NCBI RefSeq assembly: GCF_002261345.1
Contig: NZ_NEVT01000009.1
Coordinates: forward strand, 1 to 64,000
From: Bordetella genomosp. 2
GTDB lineage: Bacteria; Pseudomonadota; Gammaproteobacteria; Burkholderiales; Burkholderiaceae_B
Length of the DNA stretch: 64,000 bases
Direction: 5' to 3'
Position 1 is the stretch's first letter. Every line of letters begins with the position of its first letter. The notes beneath the pieces are model-generated. The model made no database searches. It was not told the origin of the DNA and saw only the letters and a program-made list of their open reading frames with translations. A program made the position numbers and the translations under genes. This document shows, one piece after another, positions 9,980 through 19,474 of this stretch.

Positions 9980-11167
9980 GTGCCCGCCGCCATTCCCGCC
10001 CGCGCGGTCATCTGCCTGGGCATCACCCAGCTGGTCGGCTGGGGGGTCTCGTTCTACCTGATCAGCAATTTCGGGCCGGCCATGCAGGCCGAACTGGGCT
10101 GGAGCGCCGCGCGCATCTATGGCGGCTTCTCGCTGGCCATCGTCATCATGGCGGTCGCCTCGCCGCTGGCCGGCCACGCCATCGACCGCTGGGGCGGACA
10201 CCGCGTCATGCCGGCCGGCGCGCTGCTCACCGCGCTGGGGTGCGGCTTGCTGGCGGCGGCGCACGCCGCCGTGCCGTACTACGCCGCCTGGGTCGCGCTG
10301 GGCATCGGCATGCGGCTGTCGCTGTACGACGCGGCCTTCGCCACGCTGGCGCGCATTGGCGGCCCGCAGGCGCGGCGCGCCATGTCGCAGATCACCCTGT
10401 TCGGCGGCCTGGCTTCCACCGTCATGTGGCCGGTCGGACAGATGCTGGCGCAGGCGCTCGGCTGGCGCGGCGCCGTGCTGGCCTACGCGAGCCTGGCGCT
10501 GCTGACCCTGCCCCTGTACCTGGCGCTGCCGGCGGGCCGTTATCCGGCCGAGGCGGCGCATGCCGGCCGGCAGCCGGGCCTGGCCCGCAGCCCCGCCGAC
10601 CAACGGCTGGCGCAAGCGCTCTACGCGCTGATCGCGATGCTCACCAATTTCCTGGCCGCGGCCAACGCCACGCACTTGATCGCCATGCTGACCGGCCTGG
10701 GACTGGCCGCCTCGGCGGCGGTCGGCATTTCCGCACTGTGGGGCATCGGCCAGGTCAGCGCGCGGCTGCTGGAATTGCTGTTCGGCGCGCGACTGCATCC
10801 GCTGGCCCTGAACCTGCTGACCGCGGCCGTGCTGCCGCTGTGCTTCCTGGCCGGCACGCTGGGCGGCCACCCGGTCGCGGCGGCGCTCTATGCCTGCCTG
10901 TACGGGGCCTGCAACGGCCTGCTGACCATCACCCGCGGCACCCTGCCGCTCGCCCTGTTCGACTACCGCGTCTACGGCGCGCTGGTGGGCCGCCTGCTGG
11001 TGCCGGGCTTCCTGTTGACGGCTGCGGGGCCGGTGGCGTACGCCGAGCTGATCGCCTGGGGCGGACCGCGCGCCGCGATGGTGGTGTCGATGGCCCTGGC
11101 GGCCACCATCCTGGCGGCGTCGGCGTGGCTGTCGCTGCGCTTCGGCCGCCAGGCCGCCGCACGCTGA
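9980..11167 (+). CDS. MFS transporter
   Basis: A 395-residue inner-membrane MFS protein with about 12 transmembrane segments, starting at GTG. The opening VICLGITQLVGWGVSFYLI and the motif A-like loop GHAIDRWGGHRV support the family. It resembles the monocarboxylate/oxalate-formate-type MFS proteins rather than drug antiporters. Tight spacing to the acetyltransferase implies cotranscription. It converges on the autotransporter gene. The substrate is unknown. Confidence 0.85.
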   Translation: MPAAIPARAVICLGITQLVGWGVSFYLISNFGPAMQAELGWSAARIYGGFSLAIVIMAVASPLAGHAIDRWGGHRVMPAGALLTALGCGLLAAAHAAVPYYAAWVALGIGMRLSLYDAAFATLARIGGPQARRAMSQITLFGGLASTVMWPVGQMLAQALGWRGAVLAYASLALLTLPLYLALPAGRYPAEAAHAGRQPGLARSPADQRLAQALYALIAMLTNFLAAANATHLIAMLTGLGLAASAAVGISALWGIGQVSARLLELLFGARLHPLALNLLTAAVLPLCFLAGTLGGHPVAAALYACLYGACNGLLTITRGTLPLALFDYRVYGALVGRLLVPGFLLTAAGPVAYAELIAWGGPRAAMVVSMALAATILAASAWLSLRFGRQAAAR

Positions 11168-11172
11168 GCCGC

Positions 11173-11196
11173 GCGGCGCACCGGCGCCAGCGCCGC
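11173..11196. terminator. Bidirectional hairpin between convergent genes
   Basis: A 7-bp GC stem (GCGGCGC at 11173-11179, GCGCCGC at 11190-11196) lies between the MFS stop and the autotransporter stop and overlaps the latter. There is no T tract. Confidence 0.45.
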
Positions 11197-14100
11197 TAGA
11201 ACCGGTAGATCACCTTGAGCTGCCCGGCGTGGCTGGTCGTATGGCTGGACACTTCGCCGTCATACTGCAGCCGGAAATCCAGCCCCGAACGGTTGTTGAC
11301 CTGCATGCCCACGCCGAAGCGACCGATCACATCGTCGCCGGGCAACGAGGCGCGGAAGCCGTCGCTGCCGGCCGGCGCGCCCTTGAAGCGCGCCTGGGCA
11401 TCCCACGAGTCGTCGCTGAGGAACGACGCGCCGGCGTAAGCGTACGGACGCATGGTCGCGCCATCGGGCAGGTCCAGGCGCCCACCGACTTCCAGCGTCG
11501 GCGACAGGCCCACCACGAACTGGTCGCTGCTGTCCACGTCCAGGCTCAGCGGCCCGCCCGACTCGGTATAGCCGGGCATGCGCGCGTAGAGCGCATCCAG
11601 GTCCACATACGGCTTCAGGTAGAACTGCTCGGTGATGCCGATGTGGCGCGATACCCGCAGGCGCAGGCCGGCGCTGTAGACATCCGGGCTGCTGCTGGCC
11701 TGGCGGTCGTAGCCGTCGATGCCGAGGCTGCGGTCCAGGTCGTACGAACCGTAGCCGCCGCCGATGGCAGCCGAATAGACCCACGGCCCGGCCTGGTGCT
11801 TCAGCACCACGCCCGCATAACCGACGTCGCCGCTGCCGCCCGCGCGGCCGTTGTCGGCGCGCAGGCTGTTGTTCTGGTAGGCCGCCGAGCCGCCGATGAA
11901 CCAGCCCGGGCGGAACTCGCGCTGCCCGCCGACTTGATAGGTGTTGCTGTCGAAGGAGTAGCCCGGCGTGCCCTGTACCGCGTCCTGGTCGGCGCTGCGG
12001 CGCGACGCCTGGCCCCAGAAGCAATCCTGCTCGCGCCCGTCAGTGCCGCTGTCCGGCATGGCCGGGCACGACATCATCGCGCCGGTGAAGCCCGCCATGC
12101 CGGCCAGCATCTGCGCGGCCGGCGCCAGGCTCACGCCGGGCGACAGGTCGGTCAGCCGGTCGCGGTACACGCCCGCCCCCTGGCCCGACGCGCTATTCAA
12201 TACCGCGAACAACGGCGCCAGCTCGACAGTGCCGCCCTGGTCCCAGATCTCCTGCAAGTGCCCGGCGATGGCGCGCTGGTTGCGCGCCAGGCCCTGGCTA
12301 GCGGCGGCGAAGTCGGCCCCCTTCACGCTGACGCGCTGCTGGCTGCCCACCTGCCGCAAGTCGAAGTCGAAAATCGGCGTGTCGCGGGCCTGCAGCGCGC
12401 CGGTCGACGCGCCCCGCACCTCGAGCAGCGTCAGCTCGCGCCCCGGCAACAGGCTGGCGGCGCTCAGCGCCACCTGGCCGTCCAGTTCCGCATCGCCCTG
12501 CACCGCCATGCTGGCGGCGCGCATATTGGCGAAATCCACATCGGCGATCAGCACGCCCGAGCCGGCCTGCTTGTAGTTGCCCGCCACGGTCAGGCGGCCG
12601 AAACGGTCGGCCTGCGGGCTCACCACCAGTTGGCCGGCGTTCGTCACGCTGGCCTGGTAGACCGCCGCGCCCGACATCTTGCCGGCCGGCGCATTGTCGA
12701 TGCCGCACGCGCCCGGCGTGCTGCAATACACGCTGCCCGACAGCAGGCCGCTGTTCTGGATCGCGATGCCGGCCGCGCCGTCATAACGGACCGCCGTGCC
12801 CGACATGCCGGACAGTTGGCCGGCGCTGCCGATGGTCAGCGAACTGCGCTCGGTCGAGTTGCTGGCGATCCAGGCGCCGGCCCCGCGGCCGGTGCCGCCG
12901 ATGACCGAGCCGTCCACCGTCACGGCCACCGGCCCGCCTTGCCGGTCCGCGCCGGCACTCTGGGCGAATACCCCCGCGCTGCCGTCGCCGCTGGCGGTGA
13001 CCGTGCCGCCGATGTTCACGGCCACCCGGCCGCCCCGGTTGTCGGCATTGTCGGTGGCGGCGCTGACACTGCCGGCAAAGCCGCCTTGCGCCGAACCGGC
13101 CAGCCCGCCGCCGCCGCCGATCGACTGGGCGACCACCCCGTGCGCATTGGCGCCATTGGTGAACACCTGGTTCTGCACCGCCACCGCGACGTCGCCGCCG
13201 CTGCCGCTCACGCGGGCGCCGCTGCCGGCCCATGACGCGCCGTCGACCGAAATCGCCTGCGCCAGGTCGCCGCCGATGCCGCCGCCGCCGCCGATCGATT
13301 GCGCCACCACGCCGTGGCTGCCCATGCCGTGGGTCGCGATCTCGCCGCCCGCCAGCGACACGGATACGGCGCCGCCGTCGCCCCAGGTCCCCGCGCCGCC
13401 GCCCAGGCTGACCTGGCCCGCGTCGGAAACATGGCTCACGCTGGCGATCCCGCCGCCCCCGCCGACCGACTGGGCGATCACGCCGACCGCGCCGCGCCCA
13501 TACGTCACGATGCTGGCGCCGCTCTGCAGGGCCACGGCGCCGCCGTGGCCGCCCGTCAGTTCGCCATCGGCCCCCAGCGCGAGGACGCGCTCGATGGGCG
13601 GGACCGGTCCGGTGATGGGCGCGTCGCTGTCGGCCACGCTGCCCAGCATCCCGCCGCCGCCGCCGACCGACTGGGCCACCAGCGCGTGCGAGCCGTCGCC
13701 GGCGGTCTGGATCGCGCCGTTGACCGACACGTCGACGACGCCGCTATCGCCGCCCACGCCGTCATCCAGGCTGCCCAGCGAGGCGCGCACGCCCACTCCA
13801 GGCTCGCCTTCTTCATAGGTGAAATCGAGCACGCCGATCGGGTCGTTGACGCCGGCCATGCCGCCGCCGCCACCGATCGACTGCGCCGCGATGCCGTGCG
13901 AGAAAGCGCCCGCAGTGGCGATGCTGTAAGTACCCTGGACGTTGACGGCGCCGCCGTTGCCGCCGTCCCCGCCGGAACCGCCCAGCACCAGGCCGAGGTC
14001 GAGCTGGATGGACCGGACGGGGTCGGCATCGGGATCGCCCAGCGAACCCAGGCCGCCGCCGCCGCCCACTGACTGCGCCAGCAGGCCGGTCGCCATGTCG

Positions 14101-17100
14101 CCGCGGGTAAACAGGTTGGTGACCGCGCAGGCGCCGCCGGTGCAGACATCCACGCTGCCACCATTCCCCCCGTCGCCGCCGGCGCCGCCGACCGACAGGG
14201 TGAAATCGAGTGAGACGCCGAACGGCGTGCCGCCCGAGCCCATGGTCAGCCCGCCGGTGCCGCCGCCGCCCCCCACCGATTGCAGGACCACCGCGTGCGC
14301 GGCATCGCCGTATGTCTGGATCCAGTTGCTGCTGCGCGAGACGAAGGTCACGTTGCCGCCGTCGCCGCCATCGCCGCCGCCACCGCCGACACCGGCGCCG
14401 ATGATGATATGCCCCTTGGTCGCCGGGGTGCCGGTGCCGCCCTGGCCGCCGCCGCCGCCGATGGATTGCGCCAGCACCCCATAGGCGCCGTAGCCCTGCG
14501 TGCCGATGTCGACGCTGTCGCCCAGCGACACCAGGGCCGCCCCGCCCTGGCCGCCGCCGCCGCCGTGGCCGCCCACCGCAATGTTCACATCCAGCCAGTT
14601 TTCATAAGTCGAGGACGTGCTGCCGCCGCCGATGCCGCCGCCCCCGCCGATCGATTGCACCACCAGGCCGTCGGCATAGTCGCCGGAGGTGTAGACCGAC
14701 CCGTATTGATACAGGCTGGATGGGCCGCCGTGGCCGCCCAGCCCGCCGGTGCCGCCGACTTTCACGGCCAGCGTGCCGTTGGCGGTGAGCCAGTCGCCGT
14801 CGCGGATGGCCTTGATCGCGTTGAAGGTATTGTCCAGGATGTCGCCCTCGTCGGCGCCCAGCGAGCCGCCGACCCCGCCGCCGCCGCCGATCGATTGCGC
14901 CAGCACGCCATCGCTGTCGCGGCCGTCGGTGTAGACCAGCCCGCGGTTGTCCACGATGACTTCGGCGCCGTCGCCGCCCGCGCCGCCGGTCATGCCGACG
15001 CCGACATCGACGGCCACGCCGCCGTCCACCTCGCCCGTGACCTGGCCGTCCACGCCCAGGTAGACCCCGGTGCCCTGCCCGGTGCCGCCGCCGCCGCCCA
15101 CGCTCTGCGCCACGATGCCGCGCGCGCCCGAACCGTTGGTGGCGATCTGCACGCTGCTGTCGGCGGTGACGACGACGTCGCCGCCATTGCCGCCCGCGCC
15201 GCCCTGCCCGCCGACGGTGACCAGCGCGCCGACGCTGAACGCGGCGCCGGTCTCGAAATCGAACGAATAGGCGTTGGCCGAGCCGCCGTCGCCGCCGCCG
15301 CCGCCGACCGACTGCGCCAGCACGCCGTTGGAATAATCCCCGCTGGTTTGCACCACCGTCTGACCGATGCCGTCCCAGTCGCCCAGGCTGACGCTCACCA
15401 CATCGCCGTCGCCGCCGGCGCAACTGTCGTCGCCGCCATCGTGGCACTGGCCGCCCACCGCGACTTCATCCTGGATGTTGATGCTTTCCAGGCCGAACAC
15501 GGCGGTCACCGAAAAAGCATGCGCGGAACCGCCGTCGCCGCCGCCGCCGCCGACCGATTGCGCCAGCACGCCGTTCGAGTACTGGCCCGCGGTGCTCAGG
15601 CCGGAGTCCCATACGTTGGCCGTGACGCGGCCGCCATCGCCGCCCTTGCCGCCCTGTCCGCCCACCACGACCAGGTTGTCCCACGCCACGGCGGTGCCGA
15701 CCTCGGTGAAGATAATGCCGATGACCGCGCTGTGGTCCGACACATTGCCGCCGGCTCCCCCGCCGCCGCCGATGGATTGCGCCACCACCGCGGAAGCGTC
15801 TGCCACCTTGTAGGCATCGGGGTCGCCGCTGTCCGGGCCCAGTGTGTTGATGGATGAATTGCCGATCTGGGCCGCGACGGTGCCGCCATCGCCGCCGTTG
15901 CCGCCCATTCCGCCGACGCCCGTGACGAACTCGGCCATGACGGAAACCGTGCCGGAGGTCACGCCGCCGCCTGCGCCGCCGCCGCCGCCGATGGACTGCA
16001 GCATCACGCCGCGCGCCGCGTCGCCGGCAGTGTTCACCGCCAGGTTGTCCCAGGCGAAGGCGATGTCGCCGGCGTCGCCGCCATGGTCGCCGTCGCCGCC
16101 CACGATCACCGCGGTGAAATCGAAGAAGCCCGCGTGGGGCGCGCTGCCGCCGGCGCCGCCGCCGCCGCCGATCGACTGGGCGAGGATGCCGTGCGCATTC
16201 CTGCCCGAGGTCGTGATCGACGCCGGGTCCCTGCCGTAGAAACTGACATTGCCGCCGTCGCCGCCCGATTCTCCCGAGCCGCCCACGCCCACGGCGCCGC
16301 CCACGCCGATGGTCAGCGTATCGCCGCCGTTGCCGCCGCCGCCGCCCACGGATTGCGCGATCACCCCGTAGGAGAAATCGCCGGACGTCCAGATCGACCC
16401 GAGCTGCCCGATGGTGCCCGACTCGCCCCCGTCGAAGTGCACCGCGCCGCCGTCGCCGCCAGCCTCGCCGCTACCGCCGACGCCGATGATGCCGACCGTG
16501 CCGCTGGCATTGCCGCCGCCGCCCCCGATCGACTGCGCGCTGAGGCCCGGGGCGGCATCGCCCAGGGTGATGACGGAGCCGGCGTTCGACATGTAGACGG
16601 CGCTGCCGTGCGCCTCCCCGCTGGCCTCGCCCGGACTGCCGCCGACCGAGACCAGGCCGAGCGACACGCCGGCATTGCCGCCGCCGCCGCCGATCGATTG
16701 CGCGCTCATGCCAATGGAGCCGTAGCCGGTGGTCGTGACAGCGCCGGAATTGCTCACCACCACGGTCCCCGACTGGCCGCCCACGCCGCCGTCGCCGCCC
16801 ACGCTGGCGATGATGCCGGTGCTGATGCCGCCCGCGCCGCCGCCGCCCGCGTTGGACTGGGCGTCGATGCCGAAGGCCCAGTTGCCGTCGGTGCGGATTT
16901 CGCCGGCGTTGTAGACGCCCACCTCGCCGGACCGCCCGCCGTCGCCGCCCTTGCCGCCGGAACCGCCCAGAATGGCGTAGAAATCGCCGCCCGTGCCGCC
17001 GCCGCCGCCCACCGACCAGGCCACGATGCCGGTGCCGTGGTCGCCGGCCGTCGTGATCGAGGCGCCCTGGCTGACGTTGACGGTCACATTGCCGGCGTCG

Positions 17101-18458
17101 CCGCCGAACCCCGCGCCGCCGGGCTTGCCCGCCAGCGCGAGGTCGTCCTGGCCATCGCCGCCGAAGCCGCCTTTCGATTGCGCCTGGATGCCGACCATGC
17201 CGTCGGCCGTGGTGCTCAGCACATACGGCGCCGCGCCCGGCGCCAGCGTCACGGTTACGTCGCCGGCATCGCCGCCGCTGCCGCCGCTGTGGTCCTTGGC
17301 CGGCGCGTGGCCGCCTTTGCCGCCCTCGGACACGGCCTGGACAATGGCGCCGCCGGCCCGCGCGACACCGATGGCGATATCGCTGGCCACGCCGACATCG
17401 ACCCGGCCGCCGTCGCCGCCCGAGCCGCCGTTGTTCGAGTTGTCATCCGACCCGTAGCCCTCGGCGCCTTCGGACGTGGCCCGGATGCCGTAGATCGACA
17501 CGTTGTCGCCGGTGGTGCCGTCCAGCATCAGCATGCCGGCCTGGTGCTCGACGCTCACCGCGCCGCCGTCGCCGGCCTTGCCGTTGCCGACGCCGCCGTC
17601 GCCGCCCTTCGACTTGGCGCGCAGCAGCGCCACCTGGACGCCGTCGCCGATGCTCAACTGCTCGCCGACGCTGCCGGCCAGCGCTGCGCCGGAAAAATAG
17701 AACGAGCCGCGGTTGACCACCCGCACTTCGCCGCCCTGGCCGCCGGTGCCGCCATACTGGTCGTCGAGCACCGACGAATTCTGGTCGCCGCCGTCGCCGC
17801 CCTCGCTGGCGGCATAGATGCCGTACATGTGATTGCGGATCTCGCCCGCCACGCGATAGCTGCTGGCGTCGTAGGTGCGCACCTCGACCCGGCTCCCCTG
17901 GCCGCCGTCGCCGCCATAGGTATTGTTGTTGTTATTGCCGCCGTCGTCGTCGGTGTCGTGCTTCTCGCCGTCGCCATGGCCGCCCAGGCTGGCGGCGAAC
18001 AGCACGGCGTCGACCTGGCCCAGGCCATTGTGGTCGCCCACCACCAGGTCGACCCGGCCGGCGCTTTCCAGCCGCACCGTATTGCCGTGTCCGCCATCGC
18101 CTTCGTCATGGCCGTTGCCGCCCTCCGAGATGACATACATGGCGCCCGGCACCCCGGACAGCGCCGTGCCGCCGGCCACCGGGTCCAGGTTGAAGTTGGC
18201 GCCGTGGTCCAGCAACTCGAGCCTGGCGCCGTTCCTGCCGGAGCGGTCGCCATCGTGCGAGCCGTCGTCGCCCCGGTAGGCCAGGCCTTCTTCTTCGTCG
18301 AGCAGCGCGCCCGGGTCCAGCTCGACGCATATCGTGTCCGGGCTGCACACCATGTCGTCGGCGCGGGCCGTCAATGGGCCGAAGACCATGCTCAGGCTCA
18401 TGGTCAACAGGGTCTCGCGCATCAGTTGATGGCGCTTGCGGGCGTGAACGTGCGGCAT
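11196..18458 (-). CDS. Giant glycine-rich autotransporter (type Va secretion)
   Basis: A 2,420-residue surface protein. Residues 1-33 form a signal peptide with a long basic n-region, cleaved after TARA. The passenger is a repeat of roughly 55-85 residues ending in QS[IV]GGGGG. I count 19 exact copies and several decayed ones toward the N terminus (for example ASLGGHG and KSKGGDG). A helical linker precedes the C-terminal autotransporter barrel (about the last 280 residues), which ends in the expected aromatic, KVIYRF. The cysteines I can find occur as five close pairs, which is unusual for this secretion route. Adhesion or biofilm roles are typical of such proteins, but none can be assigned here. 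The 150 bases upstream hold no ORF. Confidence 0.93.
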   Translation of the reverse strand: MPHVHARKRHQLMRETLLTMSLSMVFGPLTARADDMVCSPDTICVELDPGALLDEEEGLAYRGDDGSHDGDRSGRNGARLELLDHGANFNLDPVAGGTALSGVPGAMYVISEGGNGHDEGDGGHGNTVRLESAGRVDLVVGDHNGLGQVDAVLFAASLGGHGDGEKHDTDDDGGNNNNNTYGGDGGQGSRVEVRTYDASSYRVAGEIRNHMYGIYAASEGGDGGDQNSSVLDDQYGGTGGQGGEVRVVNRGSFYFSGAALAGSVGEQLSIGDGVQVALLRAKSKGGDGGVGNGKAGDGGAVSVEHQAGMLMLDGTTGDNVSIYGIRATSEGAEGYGSDDNSNNGGSGGDGGRVDVGVASDIAIGVARAGGAIVQAVSEGGKGGHAPAKDHSGGSGGDAGDVTVTLAPGAAPYVLSTTADGMVGIQAQSKGGFGGDGQDDLALAGKPGGAGFGGDAGNVTVNVSQGASITTAGDHGTGIVAWSVGGGGGTGGDFYAILGGSGGKGGDGGRSGEVGVYNAGEIRTDGNWAFGIDAQSNAGGGGAGGISTGIIASVGGDGGVGGQSGTVVVSNSGAVTTTGYGSIGMSAQSIGGGGGNAGVSLGLVSVGGSPGEASGEAHGSAVYMSNAGSVITLGDAAPGLSAQSIGGGGGNASGTVGIIGVGGSGEAGGDGGAVHFDGGESGTIGQLGSIWTSGDFSYGVIAQSVGGGGGNGGDTLTIGVGGAVGVGGSGESGGDGGNVSFYGRDPASITTSGRNAHGILAQSIGGGGGAGGSAPHAGFFDFTAVIVGGDGDHGGDAGDIAFAWDNLAVNTAGDAARGVMLQSIGGGGGAGGGVTSGTVSVMAEFVTGVGGMGGNGGDGGTVAAQIGNSSINTLGPDSGDPDAYKVADASAVVAQSIGGGGGAGGNVSDHSAVIGIIFTEVGTAVAWDNLVVVGGQGGKGGDGGRVTANVWDSGLSTAGQYSNGVLAQSVGGGGGDGGSAHAFSVTAVFGLESINIQDEVAVGGQCHDGGDDSCAGGDGDVVSVSLGDWDGIGQTVVQTSGDYSNGVLAQSVGGGGGDGGSANAYSFDFETGAAFSVGALVTVGGQGGAGGNGGDVVVTADSSVQIATNGSGARGIVAQSVGGGGGTGQGTGVYLGVDGQVTGEVDGGVAVDVGVGMTGGAGGDGAEVIVDNRGLVYTDGRDSDGVLAQSIGGGGGVGGSLGADEGDILDNTFNAIKAIRDGDWLTANGTLAVKVGGTGGLGGHGGPSSLYQYGSVYTSGDYADGLVVQSIGGGGGIGGGSTSSTYENWLDVNIAVGGHGGGGGQGGAALVSLGDSVDIGTQGYGAYGVLAQSIGGGGGQGGTGTPATKGHIIIGAGVGGGGGDGGDGGNVTFVSRSSNWIQTYGDAAHAVVLQSVGGGGGTGGLTMGSGGTPFGVSLDFTLSVGGAGGDGGNGGSVDVCTGGACAVTNLFTRGDMATGLLAQSVGGGGGLGSLGDPDADPVRSIQLDLGLVLGGSGGDGGNGGAVNVQGTYSIATAGAFSHGIAAQSIGGGGGMAGVNDPIGVLDFTYEEGEPGVGVRASLGSLDDGVGGDSGVVDVSVNGAIQTAGDGSHALVAQSVGGGGGMLGSVADSDAPITGPVPPIERVLALGADGELTGGHGGAVALQSGASIVTYGRGAVGVIAQSVGGGGGIASVSHVSDAGQVSLGGGAGTWGDGGAVSVSLAGGEIATHGMGSHGVVAQSIGGGGGIGGDLAQAISVDGASWAGSGARVSGSGGDVAVAVQNQVFTNGANAHGVVAQSIGGGGGLAGSAQGGFAGSVSAATDNADNRGGRVAVNIGGTVTASGDGSAGVFAQSAGADRQGGPVAVTVDGSVIGGTGRGAGAWIASNSTERSSLTIGSAGQLSGMSGTAVRYDGAAGIAIQNSGLLSGSVYCSTPGACGIDNAPAGKMSGAAVYQASVTNAGQLVVSPQADRFGRLTVAGNYKQAGSGVLIADVDFANMRAASMAVQGDAELDGQVALSAASLLPGRELTLLEVRGASTGALQARDTPIFDFDLRQVGSQQRVSVKGADFAAASQGLARNQRAIAGHLQEIWDQGGTVELAPLFAVLNSASGQGAGVYRDRLTDLSPGVSLAPAAQMLAGMAGFTGAMMSCPAMPDSGTDGREQDCFWGQASRRSADQDAVQGTPGYSFDSNTYQVGGQREFRPGWFIGGSAAYQNNSLRADNGRAGGSGDVGYAGVVLKHQAGPWVYSAAIGGGYGSYDLDRSLGIDGYDRQASSSPDVYSAGLRLRVSRHIGITEQFYLKPYVDLDALYARMPGYTESGGPLSLDVDSSDQFVVGLSPTLEVGGRLDLPDGATMRPYAYAGASFLSDDSWDAQARFKGAPAGSDGFRASLPGDDVIGRFGVGMQVNNRSGLDFRLQYDGEVSSHTTSHAGQLKVIYRF

Positions 18459-18608
18459 GTCGGTTTCCGGGCAGAGTGCATCCGCCGAAAACCTAACAAG
18501 GAACTACAGAACACAGCGCTTTTTTTCGACGAAACCGCCGATTGACTCGACGAATCCGCTCGCGCGATGCGCGCCGGGCGCGCCGCCCGGCCGTCGCCCG
18601 CCGGCCGG

Positions 18609-19310
18609 CTACCCCTGCCAGCGCAGCCAGCCGGACTTCCGCAACTCGCACGCCGGGCACGCGCCGCACCCGTAGCCCCAGTCGTGGCGCGCCCCGCGCT
18701 CGCCCAGATAGCAGGTATGGCTGTATTCGACGATCAGGTCCACCAGTTCCCGCCCGCCCAGCCGCTGCGCCAGTTCCCAGGTCTGCGCCTTGTCGATCCA
18801 CATCAGCGGGGTCTCGATGGTGACGCGCGTCCCCAGCCCCAGGCCCAGGGCCACTTGCTGGGCCTTGATGGTGTCGTCGCGGCAGTCGGGATAGCCCGAG
18901 AAATCGGTTTCGCACATGCCGCCCACCAGCACGTCGAGCTGGCGCCGGTAGCCCAGCGCCGCCGCCAGGGTCAGGAACAGCAGATTGCGCCCCGGCACGA
19001 AGGTATTGGGCAGCCCGTTGGCCTGCATTTCGATGGCGCGCTCGGAGGTCATGGCGGTGTCGCCCACCTGGCCCAGCACGCGCAAGTCCAGCAGATGATC
19101 TTCGCCCAGCCGCGCGGCCCACTGCGGAAAGCGCGCGCGCAGCTCGCGCAGCACGTCCAGGCGCGCGTCCAGTTCGATGCGATGGCGCTGCCCGTAATCG
19201 AACGCCACGGTCTCGACATGGGCATAGCGGTCCAGCGCCCAGGCCAGGCAGGTGGTGGAATCCTGGCCGCCGGAAAACAGGACCAGCGCGCGACGTTGAT
19301 GATTCTGCAT
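18609..19310 (-). CDS. queC: 7-cyano-7-deazaguanine synthase
   Basis: ATP-dependent conversion of 7-carboxy-7-deazaguanine plus ammonia to preQ0, a precursor of queuosine in tRNA. The 233-residue protein begins [18 protein letters not shown], with the PP-loop SGGQDS at residues 13-18. The C-terminal zinc site is intact (HTC then [10 protein letters not shown]). I chose this start because the PP-loop then lies at the normal position; an upstream ATG at 19364 adds 18 residues with no similarity to QueC. No other queuosine gene is adjacent. Confidence 0.95.
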   Translation of the reverse strand: MQNHQRRALVLFSGGQDSTTCLAWALDRYAHVETVAFDYGQRHRIELDARLDVLRELRARFPQWAARLGEDHLLDLRVLGQVGDTAMTSERAIEMQANGLPNTFVPGRNLLFLTLAAALGYRRQLDVLVGGMCETDFSGYPDCRDDTIKAQQVALGLGLGTRVTIETPLMWIDKAQTWELAQRLGGRELVDLIVEYSHTCYLGERGARHDWGYGCGACPACELRKSGWLRWQG

Positions 19311-19474
19311 GAGCACACTTGAACAAATTGCGAGGCAAGACGCCATGGCGGAACTGTACCGCAAGGCGGGCCGTAAGGATGGGTGCGTAAAATGGCCGCC
19401 GTTGCTTTATCCGCTGTTTTCCGTATCGTCCCAAAGCCTCCACGCAACCCTTTGCCTGACGGATCCCTCGCCCG

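Noticed and set aside
13100-17000. CCG/GGC microsatellite-like runs as a separate repeat array
   Set aside because: They are the in-frame glycine runs of the autotransporter, already explained by its protein repeat.
11229-18545. Long plus-strand ORFs opposite the autotransporter (668, 525 and 820 residues)
   Set aside because: They are shadows. The repeated GGN glycine codons read as Ala/Pro/Arg-rich sequence on the other strand, with no start signals and no recognisable domain.
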